DNA of 64,000 nt from Sphagnum compactum (GCA_965153455.1 OZ234496.1:14438304-14502303), one strand, 5' to 3'. Counted from the first letter of the stretch, positions 1 to 13,620 are shown. Notes: generated by a model not told the origin, from the sequence alone. Numbers and translations: made by a program.

Positions 1-3000
1 CAAGCTTTCCCAATCGAGGAAGAGGCTTATAGTAGTGAGGGCGACTGTCTGTGCCATTACCCCACATAACATCCCAATCCAAAGCCCCTGCACCATTCAC
101 CCAAGCGTCAGAACTAGAAGAGCTGAGTGCTGTTAGTTCTCACCCCTTCTGCATCCATGACCCTAAACCCTAAACCAAGTTACACTGCCTAAGTGCCCCC
201 CTACTGGATGGCATTAAGTATCAGAGTTGTACCCACATTGAATTGTGCTTGGGTTTTAAAGTTTAGCATGCATGATTTTGCACACAGAATTTGACCAACT
301 GAACAAGTTAGCTAAATGCCACCTGCAGGAGTTTGGCAAGTTTAGAACTGGAACTGGAACTGGAACACATACTCTGCCATCAAACTGGAACACAAAAATG
401 AGGATCATGGCTGTTGCCAGACCAACACCGTAGTACGCTCCCAAATTGGTATAAGCACCCACCTTTTGCAATCCAATTCCTCTCATTACACCTGCAGACA
501 CATGGAACTCCATTTTTTTTCAAAAAAAAATCAAAGAAAATTGAAGGCAATGTGCATCATAATAACCCTAAACCCTATAGAGAAGGCGGTAGTAGCAGGT
601 GTGATTAGATTGCAGTTGTGGAAACACTAAATTGTACTCTGTGTACGGGCAGGTTAGTGGACTTGCACCTTTGAATTCTAATGTCTTTTGTAATTGGAGT
701 TTGGTGTCAAGATTCACCTGAAAGAACCACTTGAATGCAATTCAAAATGGTGACAGCTGCAAGATATGGTGCAACCATGGAAACACGGTCCAGCACTTCT
801 TGTTCTTTGCTGAAGGCATGTCCCCACACATTTTGTGGGAGCAGCACCATGGCAGCCATTACGATTCCCACACCCATTGACATCATGATTGACATGAAGA
901 CTGAGAATTTGGCTGCATGGGGTCGCCCAGCTCCAAGTTCATTGGAAACACGCACACTGCATATGGATTTTCTCAAATAGATTCTTAACACAAACATATA
1001 CATGAGACTCTCATTTCTACATCGCTTCTTCTGCCACTCCAGCTTATTGAGCAATTTAAAGTTGTAACATCACTCCTTAAATGGGTCCAGGATTACTGTG
1101 AAGAAAATACCATGCGTTGAAATGCACAATATTTCTTTGACAGTTGCAACTAGTGAATGGGTGAAAAGAAAAGCAGGTGATTGATGTTGTTTAGTACCTG
1201 GCAGACACGCTCAATGCTGTTGATGGAAGTTTGGTAAGTGCGAGCAGCGACACACTGACAAACACCTCACCCCATTCATTCATGATGTTTCATTATCAGA
1301 GGGTTGACATGACTGTCAGCAATTCCTTCTCCACTTTAATAGGATGATTCTATGCAGAATATCTCTCTCTGCTCATGTCTTACATGATCATGCAGAGGAT
1401 CAGAATTTGCACCCTCTGCATTTTCAGCTCATTTCAGGAATTATTCCTGAAAATTTTGCCAACTTCAAAAAGAATATCATGACCTCAAAGCAAATTACCT
1501 GATGGTATACGCTGCCAGCTCTATTTCTGAATGCGGCAGCAGTCCAGCCAGCAGACTCAGAATCTGATACGTCCACCGCTCTAGGCTGCCATTGACACCC
1601 AACATCACAATATTACCTTACAAAAGAAAATCTCAAAACAGGTCTCAGGTAACAGATCAGATGGAATCATGTTTTCATAAGTACTGAGAATGTCTCAATA
1701 TTCACTTACAGTTTTAGTCAAGTTCCTGGAAAGAATTGAGCTATAATAATGTTGTTAAGAGTATTTGAGATCCAACCCCACAAAAAAACCCAGAAATAAA
1801 CAGCAAATGTGAAAAAGAGGAAACCCAACCCCACAAAAAAGAGAAAAACCAAATCCACGTGATAGAAAGGAGGAGCAGTTTGAATGACACCATTAGTCAT
1901 ATGCATGTTCAGGGACCTTCAACAGCAACATGCATGCCATTGACCACCTACCTTAATATTTGTCCCCCACCAATTTCATCAGCTCCTGAGAATGGGTGTA
2001 GGTTAATGTCCCCAAGAGAATGTGGTTTTTCTCACACACAAGCTCATGACACATGTGAGGTAAACTTTGTGGTTTCATCCATTACAATGTACAATATGTG
2101 GTGTTTATTGTGGCCTATATTGCATTAAAATGGCAATTTGACATTAGAGAATGGCACATATTACACAAATGCATGAAACCACAAAGTTTACCTGACGCAG
2201 GTGTCGATGAGCCATAGCTTTTTGTGTGAGAAAAACCACATTCTCTTGTAGTGGTCAAACATTAACCAACATAGTAAGGAGTTTCCTGACAATTGGTGTA
2301 GGTTAATGTGACAATTTATGAAGAAAATTTACCAGATCATGCCAGCAGCAGGTACAGCCAGCTTAAGGAATCCCACCAAGTCATGCAGTACTTCGTGCAT
2401 TGAGAATGATGAGAACACCTTCTTGCCCTTTGATGAGAACCGAACGATTGATGCCAGAGCCAAAGCCTCGAAGATGACTGCAGTGCTGAAGGCAACAGCA
2501 CCAGCTTGATAACCGATCTTCAATTTAGTTATAAGTAGAAAACCGATGGGTAATTGCAAGCTGAAAGCCACAGCTTCGGCCCACATCACGGAAACCACCA
2601 TGTGTTGACATTGGCAGAAGTTCACCAATGGCGACAGGAATGCGTATGTCACCAGGGATGGGATTAGCCAGCGACCAAACACCTGTGCATGAGCTGCAAG
2701 CTCTGTGTTCTCACCAAAGGCCACAAGAATGGGTGCCATGTAGAACACTGCCAAACTGATGGGTAGAGCTGCAATCAGGAGCACAAAAACACCCCGCCGC
2801 AGGTAGATTCGCAGCAAATGGTACTCTTTGGCTCCATAAGCTTGTCCACACAGAGTCTCCAATCCACTTGCCAATCCTATCTGCACAAGACCAACTTGGT
2901 CAGAAACCCATCCATCCCTATGATCTCAGCTCCTCACAAGACACATGATCCTTTCAACAATGCTGCAACTGCAAACCTAATCTGTGGGTCTGTATGTCTG

Positions 3001-3529
3001 TGTGTCTATTGTGTGTGTCTGTGTTGTGTGTGGGTTTCTGGGTGCAAAGGGAAATTTTCTTACTTACCAGTGAATCGAAACCAATCATGAACACAAAGGA
3101 ATTCCCCAAGCTGTAGGCAGCCAGGTATGAGGCTCCTAACTGAGCCACAAAAGAGACCACCATCAGTTGTCTGAGCTCATTCAACATGATTGTGAGGAAG
3201 GTGGGACCTGCCAGCCAGCATTGTTTCTGCAACTCACTCCACATGCTCCTCAGTGGTCTGTCAGCTACTACCTTCATTTTTTCCTTATCCAACACCTTGA
3301 TGTAGCTCCCTGCAACCCCATGATTCTCAAGTCTCATGATACTTGCTGGATCTCCAGCTCCATCTCCTGCCACCACCACTGCTGGTGCAACCGATGCTAC
3401 AACCATTTTTTTCTCCAAATTCTCTGCTGCAGCTACCAAACTGGGATCTTCTTCTGCTGCCAAACAGGGATCTTTGTTGGGATCTTCTCCTGCTGCCAAG
3501 GTCTTCACGTGATTCTTCTTCTTCGCCAT
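1..3529 (-). CDS. MATE-family efflux transporter (DTX-type), seven exons, 3' end off the window
   Basis: A multidrug and toxic compound extrusion (MATE/DTX) carrier, a 12-helix cation antiporter that exports organic solutes across the plasma or vacuolar membrane. Exons joined by GT-AG introns with matching phases: 3529-3068, 2880-2333, 1585-1499, 1254-1198, 956-718, 491-373 and 87-1 (continuing past the edge), about 533 codons so far. Family landmarks are GLETLCGQAYGAKE at the start of exon 2, LERWTYQILSLLAGLLP in exon 3, VRVSNELGAG in exon 5 and GAYTNLGAYYGVG in exon 6. Exon 4 (57 nt) was found only by phase; it joins exon 3 and exon 5 through split serine codons and has the length this family usually shows. 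The start is the ATG at 3529, just inside a GTG. The first ~95 residues are a polar, Ala/Glu-rich tail, longer than in many MATE proteins. No internal lesion is seen. The transported substrate cannot be inferred. Confidence 0.9.
161..176. repeat. Interstitial telomere-like (CCCTAAA)n run
   Basis: Two-plus units of the plant telomere heptamer lie in the last MATE intron. Similar short runs occur near 564-575, 7614-7636 and 40889-40903. They are too short to be relic telomeres; AAACCCTA is also the telo-box found near many plant promoters. Confidence 0.5.
2000..2267. repeat. Foldback (MITE-like) inverted repeat in MATE intron 2
   Basis: Two arms of about 100 bp face each other around a ~60-bp loop. 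The left arm (about 2000-2112) contains AGAGAATGTGGTTTTTCTCA and GTAAACTTTGTGGTTTCAT; the right arm (about 2150-2267) carries their reverse complements. A 15-bp direct repeat (GTGTAGGTTAATGT core) lies at 1995-2009 and again at 2295-2309, outside the right arm. Transcribed as part of the intron, the arms could pair into a long hairpin. No clear superfamily TIR was found. Confidence 0.65.
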
Positions 3530-3649
3530 CACAGCTTCAATGCTGGCTCACAGTAGCGACAAAATCCTACTCTTGTAACGCCTGCTAGCTAAAACTCATC
3601 ATCATAAACAACTGATTCTTTTCCCGGAGATCAAGTGGGCACCCGAGAT

Positions 3650-4125
3650 CAAATCTTTAGCATGCTGTAAGTAGTACCTCCATATCCTCCCCATCAACAA
3701 AAATCATTCCAAAACTTTTCTTCTTCGTTTTTTCTTTTTTCCTTGTCTGGTGGCAGAATGTTCACAGAGCTTTGAAAATTCCACCAAAATTTGGGGAATT
3801 GTTGAAGAATTGATGAATCCCAAGTGTACCCAAGATCTTCAAATCATTCCATGATGTACTAGCTAGCACCTTCATATATCCTCATCAAAAACCATTCCAA
3901 AAAACATTGTTGTGGCAGAATCACAAAGCTTGAAATCTTCACAAAAATTTGAGGAATTGATGAATCCCAAAGTGCACCCAAGAGCATCAAATCAAATCAA
4001 ATCATACCATGCTCTACTAGCTAGCACCTCCATATATATATATCCTCATCAAAAACCATTCCAAAAACATGTTTGTGGGAGAATCACAAAGCTTGAAAAA
4101 TCCCACAATTTTTTTGATGAATCCA
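3650..4125. repeat. Three imperfect tandem repeats in the MATE upstream region
   Basis: Three diverged units of roughly 130-180 bp (about 3655-3835, 3836-3990 and 3991-4125) share the word order: a GCACC-TCCATAT-CCTC block, CATCAAAAACCATTCCAAAA, a TGTGG-AGAATCACAAAGCTTGAAA block, and GAATTGATGAATCCCAA. They begin ~120 bp upstream of the MATE start codon and so occupy its likely promoter. The TATATATATA run at 4033-4042 could act as a TATA element on either strand; this is not established. Confidence 0.6.
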
Positions 4126-7100
4126 ATAGACACACTAATAAATAAGCTTCACATGCAATATGAAGAATGGGACACACAAATAGGCAAATTACATTGATGT
4201 GTTTTTTGGGGTTATATAAAATGGGTGTGTTTTTTCCCAACTCCAAGTTGCATCCCCTCTTCACTCAGGTTCTACATGAATTGCAGCTTTCCACAAGTGA
4301 AGAAGTTCTATTAGAATTTAGAGAAGTTAAAAGTGTGTGTGCACATAAACAAGCAGATCACGTCTGGTGGGTTCAAGCACAAGAGTGAATTAGTTCCCCC
4401 AAGGATTGGGGGAGGAGGCTTTGGGGGTGGGGGAAGGGGGTTGGGTTCTTTTGAGGTGGACCCTAGCTAGGGTTTTCTCACTCACTTAGTGGGGTAGCTT
4501 TTTGGCTACAAACGACAAGATTGGTTTGCATGGTCCCCAAAAGCCCATCAAGTAGCCTCTGACTCTCTGCATCTACTGGGACCAGTTCCACTAGTCTACC
4601 ACCAGTCTACCACCATTACCATTATGGGGAGATTTTCTTCTCTTATTTTTAGGGGGGGGTTGGGGAGGTGGGGGTGTGCGTGTGTTTGTGTGGGGAATTT
4701 GTGTCCATAATTCACTCGGATTGGCACCGTCCCCTTTCACATAACATAGTCAATTTATTTTTTATTCCATCCAAAGTTTTTATTTAAACCCTTAACCCTG
4801 GACCCAGTCTTCTTTGGGAATACTGACTTTATACAGGGTGGCCCCGGATTTTGGTATTTAAAAACCGACCACCAATGACCAACCAGCATCAAGGGTGTTA
4901 CCGATGTTAACCCATGGTTACGGGGTTGGATTAATAGAAACAAAGTGCACAAGTAATGTGTGTGAGAAGTTAGAACCTGGCCTGTAAACACCTAGCTTTT
5001 AGGTGTACATTAAACTGGCAAGCAAGTTCACTCAAGATAATTAAGGAAACAAATTCAGTCCACCAAATCCAGCAATCCCATTGGCCAGAAAACAAAAATC
5101 TTCAGGCCTACTCATAACCCTATTTTGCTGAACATGGAAATTAATGGTCCCCTTTCTACCATTTCCATTGGTCATCTAAATTTCTCACAAACCTACCAAA
5201 CCCTATTACACATTTAACTATGAGTTAACTCAAAGATAACAAAGAAAAAAAAGAATAAATAATTTTTTTCAAACCACCAAATTCAGCAATTTCATTGTCA
5301 ATAATCTTTCTTTCTGCACACCTTCACACAAGACTATTCAACACCCTCTGTATACTAGTACACTAATTCTACTAACTTTTCAAAGTCCCCTTATACTTGT
5401 TTTTTTTCTATGGACAGCGCGTGTCCATAGTCCTACAGTGTGCGTAAATTATAGCAATTCTTCAGCGGGTTGCTGCACTTGGTTGGGGTTTTTCATCTCT
5501 TTCACACATTGTAGCTATTGCACCTCTGTCATTAGTGGATTTGTGACAAATGACAGCTCTTTTGTTTTAGGTCTTCTTTGTCATTGTTGATTGTGATTTC
5601 GGAGCTATGACTCCTCTTTGCACGGGGTCTTTACCTGAAATTTGTTCATTGTTTGTTTTTGTTTTTCCTTTGGCTTGTGTCTACTTGTGTTCTCATTTGC
5701 CTTGTACTTTTGATGAATGGGTTCCCATCCTTGATTTTTATTTAGAGGGCTTTTCTTCTTCAAAGTTATTCAAGGTAAAATACAGCCTTATTGGAAAGAA
5801 AGTTGCCATAAATAGTTCTCATGCTTTATGATTGGGGGTGGGGTCATTACTACTAGCAGGTGAGTATTTTTTGAATTCCAAATTTTGTTTCAAACCATTG
5901 GAGTTGGCTGACTTGACAAATTTTAGTATATATATGAGTTGTAGTAGGTTTGGGTGACAAGCTTCACCATGGAGTTAACCAATGAGAGTAATGAGTTTGG
6001 ATTTATGTGTTGCACTCAAGGCAACAATTTGGATACCTGCATGACAAAAGTGGTGACAAGATGACATGTTGAAGGCACGTAGTAAGCATGTGGGAATATT
6101 GCAAAGTGGACACAAGAGAGAGAAAGAGAGAGAAGATGATTGCCAAGTACATAATAAGAGCCACTTCACCTTGTGACTACACAATTGTCAAAGCTATATC
6201 TATTCAAATGTGGGTGTAAATGAACTTTTAAATATGCTTCATTTACTCATCTTTGTATTAATTAATTAGGTTGGGGGCAGAGGGGGTTAGTACACATTTT
6301 ATTTTATTTTTTGTTTTTGGGGGAATTTTAGAAGGATATTAAATGTGAATCCTAACAATCTCATGTTGAGTTTTGTTGTTTGGTCCAATCTTTTTGAGAT
6401 TTTAGTAATAATTGCAAAGTGAGAGTGATGAAATCAATGTGATGTAAAATAAGGATTGAACTAGGTATGACATTAAAGATAACTTCAACATTATTGGATA
6501 AAATTAAAGATGTGATTAGATATATCTTGAGGAACCCTTGCGAAATTTGATAGAAACCCCTCGAGAATTTGACGGGAACACATTGAGAACAGACAAAACC
6601 CAAAAATAAAAAACTGTCACTAAGTGCGTGTGGAGCCTTCTCATTGGTTGCACAATTTTTTTTTGGGGACAAAACTATTTGTCATCATTTTCAACCTAGG
6701 CTAATTCCCTCCCCCCCCCCCCCAAAATTATAAACTAGGGGTATTTACTGGTTTTTAAATTTTTTGCTAAGGATCGTGAAAAGAAATTATGTGCATGATT
6801 TTTAGGGGAATTTCTAAACATCATATACTCTACAAACTTCAAGGGGTGTAGAATGATCATAGTTGGTTGCCCATTTAATTTGACTTGTAGTAAACAAAGT
6901 TGGAGAAAATTATTAATGAAATGGGTGACTTCTCTTGTTGGATGAGAACGCTAAAGAAGAATATAGATGATATGTTTGCAAATTACCAGGAATGAAAACT
7001 TGTTTTACTACCTTCTCATTCATCTACCTATCTACTATGTAGTAACCAATTACATTTGCTACCTACTTACTAGTTTCGCTCAAACCCTTGAGGAGTAGGC

Positions 7101-9525
7101 ATAATATCCCTCGCAATTTCTAGGAGGGAAATTAATGGATATAAGGTGCCCTCCACATGCACTACAAATTCTTTCCGAGTGCTTTACAAGTATAATTACT
7201 CCCCCCACCTAGAACTGTAATACTCCAAGGGCTCAAAATGGAGGCAAAATTCTGTGACAACAATTGCCCTAGAAAGCAAAAGGCAAAACCCCAACACGTT
7301 AGATTTTTACTTATATTTTTAAAGTCACTTTGGGATCATGGGGTCATGTTACTTACATAAATAAATGAAGAGGCCATTTGTTCAATGTTCACCAGAGCCA
7401 GACAATATACACATGGGGAGTGCCTGGCTACATGTGGGAGAGTCCGTGACTCCAAAAAGAAAAGGCACAAAAACAACCCAAAAAACACATGTGAAGTTGG
7501 ATGAGTTGATTCAATTTATTTTTTGGGTCACCCAGGCTTCCAGTTCAAAAATCCCGTAGGGTTTAAAATTTAAATCTTGCAAAAACATTCTTCAGGTCCC
7601 AGCTGACTCAAACCTCTAACCCTAACCTAAACCCTAGGCTTGATCGAGAACTGTGGGTTCTCAGGTGAGGCCGAATGAATACCTGAGGCCAACGGTTCTT
7701 TCCAAGCTCTACACCACCACCGAGATATCATTCGAGTCTGGTGAGACAACTGATATCCACTCAACACTGAATTCGACCCCCATATAATATTCTACAATCG
7801 TCATTTGGTGCTCTCATATAACAGTGCCAACAGAAACATGACAAACATTTGGTGCTTTTCTTTGGTGGAACAAAGCAAAGCTATATTGGGAAACATGAAT
7901 CCCGCAGTTAAAAGGCCACAAATTTCATCACTATCAATGATGAAGCTCTACTATCAATGTTGTGCAAAGTATAAACATATAAACATGAGAACCATTTAGG
8001 CTTTTTTTGGGTGGGTTCCATTGTCACTTTTTATCATTGGATCCTTTGGAAGATTGACATGATAAATCTTTTCATCCAAAATGTAGACAAACTAATATAA
8101 AAAGCATTTTTTCACATTCATCTTCCTTTTTTTCTCCTCCACTTTTGGCCTCCCTTCCCTCTTGCACCCCAGTATGACAAGATAGATATCATCATGGAGT
8201 ATCTATTTGTATCCCTTACAAGAGAAACTTTTGTCCATTTGTCCCCTGCTTTTCAGGTTCCCTTTCCTTCCCCTCATCCGCCAACAATGGTAACAAGGAA
8301 AAGAAGGCAAGCCGTTAAAACCCCCCTACTAACTTTGTGGGTGTCAGTGCTGCAATATGTGCGGTACCCTACCCCAAGGGTTTAGCTAAAATAAATGTGG
8401 GACAAACCACAAAACAAACATCCAAATTTTTTATTTTAAAAAATTTCTGATTGGAAATTTTTTTTCAAATTGGCCAAATTTGATTGACTTTTCTTTCAAA
8501 ATTAGTAGAAAATATTGAAAAAAAATCTTTAATTTTTTTTTAAATCATCAAATTCTATCCTAAGTCCCAACAGGTAGCAAAAACTGTAGAAGGATGCTAG
8601 ATTATTTTTTTCCTTTCATATTTTCTTATCACCAAATGTGGCTAAACCATCTTATGAATGGTTGTCACTTCAGCTATATCACATGTGGTTAAACAATTTG
8701 TGCAATTAATTCACATTATAAACTAGTAAGTTTTTCTGAAAAATTCATGAACATGTTCATTTTGCATTCAAATCACCTAATCAGGTCACATGGTTCACAT
8801 GGTTCCGTTGTCTTTTCAGGTTTGTGTTTGAACCTGCCCTTAAGGGCAAAGCAATACATGACAAATAATCACTTGTTGCAATTAGTCCCATGGTCAAATG
8901 GGAAAGGATATTATTATCAATCTATCAATCATATTTGCCACCAAAAATTTGAATACCCATATGTAGACTCTTCACATTTTGTTTTGTGGTGCTGATTTTC
9001 TTGCATTGCCTGGGCTTAAAGTCCCTAATCTGCTGCCCATAAAATGGAAACAACATTTGTTGGAATGTGGAAAGGGTATGATGTCCCTTAAGTTGGAATT
9101 TGCATATGGTCATGTGTTCTAGGGTCTGGATCTGGAGTGGTTTCCTGGGAGAGAGAGAGAAAATTGGCTCCGATGGATGCATGTGTGTCTTTCACAGAGA
9201 GATTGAGCACATTAGAGTTATCAGTAAAGTCACCCTGTCTTCACCCTATCTTTGGGCCTGCTTTCACCCCCTTTCCCCTCTTTCAGTGGTATTGGCAAAG
9301 TAAGGAAATTTGATTACATCTCAGTATGAAATGCTGAAACTCAGCATTTAATGCACAAGGTTCGAGACTAACTATAGTAGTTGTACAGGAAGGAGTACTG
9401 AAAATATATGTAACAGCAGTGGGGGCGTTCAAGAAGGAGGAAAGACAGGATGAAACTCAGTTTACCACCAAGATTGGTGGAAAAACTAGTTTGGGTCCCA
9501 GTTATTTCGTTTTGTAAAATTTTCG
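4126..9525. other. AT-rich intergenic DNA, no supportable gene
   Basis: Open frames here are short (60-103 codons), begin at arbitrary codons and match no family I recognise. The longest are 6361-6672 (-) and 8747-8995 (+). Visible content: G-rich tracts at 4400-4450 and 4650-4690, a C run at 6711-6723, and a telomere-like run at 7614-7636. A segment near 8620-8680 resembles one near 42390-42450 (a ATTTGGCTAAA-type word followed by a similar stretch), suggesting an old dispersed repeat. Confidence 0.5.
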
Positions 9526-9635
9526 TTACCAGTTAGGTGCTTATGCCCTCAATATGCCGAAACTGGCCGTTCTTGCCCCCTTACCAGTTATGTGCTTATG
9601 CCCTCAATATGCCGAAACTGGCCATTCTTGCCCCC
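9526..9635. repeat. 55-bp tandem duplication
   Basis: Units 9526-9580 and 9581-9635 are adjacent and differ at only two positions (AGGTGC/ATGTGC and CCGTTC/CCATTC). Near-identity points to a recent duplication. No coding or regulatory role is visible. Confidence 0.9.
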
Positions 9636-12560
9636 TGATCATGGGACTTTACGGGTAACTCTATTGCAGGGTAGTTGTTCTTTTGCAGGATCAGCATCAC
9701 CTAGGCTATTGTGTGGGGAGATGCAAGCATGAACTTTGCTGGAGTGTTTGAGGTAAGAGGCAGGCTGCAAACATATCATGACTCAGAGTCAGTGTAGAGA
9801 TTATTAAATCAGGGGCCTTTGAATTGTGTGCAGATTTTATCCGCATTTGACTCATGATTGTCAGACTGCTGAGGGGAACAAGGTCCCAAGTCCACACCCT
9901 CCCCTTTTCTCACATGATAACAATTCCCATACATATATTATTGGGCCAAGGATGAACCAGCACGCACCAATGCACCAGATGGATGGACAATTATTGAATT
10001 GAGAAAAAAAAATTCATTGGGTTCTTGTCACTATGTCAACCACCATGATTAACATTGTGATCTTGTGATGAAATTTTTTGGGATGTAAACCTAGATGGAT
10101 GACAAGTCACATCAACCATTGAAAGCAAAATGCGACAAAATCTTGGCGGTTGATGGTGATGGGAAGTGGTATGTGTGGAAGGTTTGGTTTCTATTTTTGT
10201 GTTGGTTTGTTCTTTTGTAGGTAAAGAGCATATGGGTGTTTTTATGATCATCAGTGCATAGTTTTTTTATGGCTTCTGCTTTGGGTGAGTTTTGTGTGGT
10301 GTTGTGTTTTTTGTTGGGACACCAATCAAGGATGAGGCATTGGTGTAGCTTAAGTAATTGGAGTTTTGCTCAATTGGTAGCCAAGTTTTTTTGTGGGAGT
10401 TGGTGTTGTTAGTAGAAGTGGTTGTTTTGATGTGGAAGGGATGAATGCCCAATTGTGGACACTGTGATTTTCTTGTTGAAGTCATGCAAGTTTCATTGTG
10501 CCTTTTGCCTCTTAGGAAATTGCAGTGTAGCAACAATTAGGTTTATGATCGAGTGTATGATGAGAAACAGTAAGGATTTTGAGAGCAATTCACTTGGCAA
10601 CTCATGTGTTTGGGGTGGAATGTTATGTTTGTGTTAGTGTTATGTGAAATGGGGTTAAGGAAGAGAGTACCCAACTAGCTTGGGATTAACAAAGGTACGC
10701 CATGTTTTTGTGATTGGGCATTTCATTGGGACTCTAATTGGGGGTATGTGTTACTTTTGTAAAACTTATTAAAGTTTGTAATTTGCATAATTGTAAGTTG
10801 TGGGTTTTGGTTCTTAGGGTTATCACTTTGTTTGGGAGCTTCAACTATTATATGTATCTAGGACTTGGCATTTCATTAAATGATGGGGATTGTGGTTGAT
10901 AGTGTCTCTATGGAATGTTGAGGTGCCTAAATCAATTAGTTTATGTGCAAGAGAGTGAGATCGAAGCGATTAATCGCCCTAAATCTAATTTACAAGTTCT
11001 AAATTAGTCACAATAGATTCAAAAGGGTTGTGTCTACCTTGTTGTTTTCAGATTGAAATAATGCAAAAACCTATATGAGTTGTTCTTGGTTGCATATAGT
11101 TTTAGTGTAAGGGAAGATTGATGTTGCATGTCTTTTTTTGTTACAATTTTCTTTAGTGCTCACCCTTTTTGTCCTAGATTTATTTTTAAAAACATTTTAG
11201 GTTGATATTTTCCCCTCAACTCACCTCACCTACCTATAGCCACCACCTTGCCCTCCGTCAAAACTACTACCCACCACCTTTATAACACACATGCTGACTT
11301 GTCCACCCACCTACTTGGTATACACCCCAAACTACCTACCTACTTACCCACCTATTTATTTAAAATGACCTACTATCCCTCCCTTTCACCACCTACCTAC
11401 ACATGATGACCTATTATGTCCCCCCACCTACCTATCTACATATGTGACTACTTGTTATTCCAACCCGACCTAAGGTGACCATCAAAGATGATGCAAAAAC
11501 AAAACCACGTAAGTATTGCAAAGAACTTATATTGTCATCTTCTTGAAAGATATTTAGGGTCCAAATGAAAACATAAAACAAATCTTGAATGTGAAGCTAG
11601 TTTTCTTAATATGATTTTTAGCAAGTTTGCTTTCACTTTAATGCATAATGTATAGTTAGGGATATTTGATTTTCTTGGCTAAAGTGAATAAAAGGAATTT
11701 TGAACGAAACTTCTATGACATTAAATGTTTTTGCAAAACGACTCTATTGATATTAAATAAAATTAAGGCATGAAAATTTATATAGGATTTAAAAGTTTGC
11801 TTCAATTACACACACGCATATATAAAGTAACCTCAATTCATTTTTTTCTCTTTTTAGGGAAAGTGGAAACAAATCTCAATATAAAAGATAAAAAATAAAC
11901 TTTTTTTTGCATCACAGAGGGTTTTTAATTTCATTAGGTTTCAAATTTTTCCTTAGTTAGCTTTTCATAAAATTGTTTTGTTTTGACATTTGCATACAAT
12001 TGTTTATTTATTAAAGTGTGACAAAGCATATATCATTGTTTAAATTATTTAATGGTTTGGAAGATTAGGGTTTTTAAACAAGTGAGGTAACACATGTTTG
12101 TTTATTATTAATTTGCAAATAATGAGGTTTATGCATGTTTGACCATGTTGGAGCTTTAAGATTAAAGTGAAGATTTTTACATTAAATTCATAGTGATTGG
12201 GCATCGTTAGAAAAGGTCGGGTATTACACTTTCAATTTGTAGGTTGGATCTTTCTAGAAGGAGAGCAGAAACAATTATCATATAAAAGATAATTGTAAGA
12301 TTTAAATATTTTTGTCTCATTAAAGGTTATTGTTTCATTAGGTTTCATTTTTTTCTAAAATTAGCTCATAAACTTGTTTTAATTAATAGAGTCATTGGAC
12401 CATTTGTCAAAATGATAATAGTAAAATTATATGTGGGTATTACATAGTCAATGCCGAATAACATGTAAGTTTTAAGTGACCAAGCAAAGGGATTGCATCA
12501 CAAGTTTTATTGAAAATGGCCACATACATATATTGGAGTTGGTCCTCACACACTTTGAGT
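9636..12560. other. AT-rich intergenic DNA
   Basis: No gene is supported. Short open frames at 10036-10251 and 10267-10536 (-) and 10455-10637 (+) overlap each other and have biased composition without a recognisable domain. A pyrimidine-rich, CCTACC-rich low-complexity stretch lies at about 11210-11460. Confidence 0.5.
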
Positions 12561-12564
12561 TTTA

Positions 12565-12880
12565 AAAATGTGGGTATTGCAAGCTAGCACATGGTAAACA
12601 ATGAGGAATTTGTAAATGCATACATGTATTGCATGAATGGAAAATTACATAGTGAATGTTTGGCACCCAATATTTAGGTATTGCACATTTTGTTTCCCAT
12701 AAAACAATAGTTATCATAGTCATATGTGAGTATTGCAAGTTTAATTATGTATATAATGAGGGATTTGTAAAAAAATGCAAGTATTGCATGAATAGCAAAA
12801 TTGCACAATAAATGTTTGGCACCTTATATACAAGCATTGCATGTATGGTTCCCATAAAATGAAGGTTATCATAGTCATAA
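12565..12880. repeat. Diverged ~155-bp tandem repeat
   Basis: Two units (about 12565-12722 and 12723-12873) share GTGAGTATTGCAAG-like, GGATTTGTAAA-like, TATTGCATGAAT, AATGTTTGGCACC and TTCCCATAAAA blocks in the same order. A decayed third copy starts near 12880. The arrangement is satellite-like but too diverged to be a recent array. Confidence 0.6.
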
Positions 12881-12979
12881 CTGAGTATTATAAATTTAGC
12901 CATGTACATGTAATGAAGGTTTCTTAATTGTATGAAGGTATTGAAAGTTTAGTGATGCACATAATGAATGTTTATCTAG

Positions 12980-13620
12980 TGATGTAAATATTACAAAAGC
13001 CTCATCATCCTACACTTTATAAGTTTGATCATCTTTTCAATGCTAATAATAGATCAAACCCATATGTAGGTAGTGTGTTATGTTCACAAGTATTACAATA
13101 CCTTCATGTAATACAAATTTTGCATGTGCACAATGAAGGTTTAGTAAAGATATGTGAGTATTGTAAATTTAGTAATGTACACTGTGAAGGATTACAAATT
13201 TTATGTTGATATTGTAAGTTCATTCATACACATAGTGAAGGTTTATATGTTGATGTAAGTGTTGTAAACCTCATCATCTATCACTTAAACTATCATTGTC
13301 TTTCCAATGTTGTCTTTCCAATGAAAATAAAAGATGAGACCCATATGTAGGTATTGTGTTAGGTTTACAAATGGTGGTTGTAATACTTTATGTAATACAC
13401 ATTTGGCATGTGAACAAATAAAGTTTCCTACTTAAGTGGATGTAGGTGTTGCATGTTTAGTTATGTACACAATGAAGGAATCCTAATTCGATGTTGGTAT
13501 TACAAGTTCAATTATGCACATAGTGTAGGTTTATTTGTTGATGTGTGTATTACCAAAACCTTATCATCCTTCATTATAATGTTTACACTCTCATCATGAT
13601 GATAAAAACTTATCAACAAA
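12980..13620. repeat. Diverged ~280-bp tandem repeat
   Basis: Units begin near 12980, 13252 and 13540 (partial), each with GATGTAA-type sequence, a CCTCATCATC word, an AGAT-AACCCATATGTAGGTA block, and GCACAATGAAGG / ATTGTAAGTTCA words. The last unit stops just before a Helitron-like element. Shared words with the preceding ~155-bp array suggest common ancestry. Confidence 0.55.

Noticed and set aside
5607-5831. 74-codon hydrophobic frame as a small gene
   Set aside because: No recognisable domain, no splice or promoter context, and similar lengths arise by chance in this AT-rich region.
9355-9400. GGTTCGAG word as a tRNA B box
   Set aside because: No A box, acceptor pairing or cloverleaf nearby.
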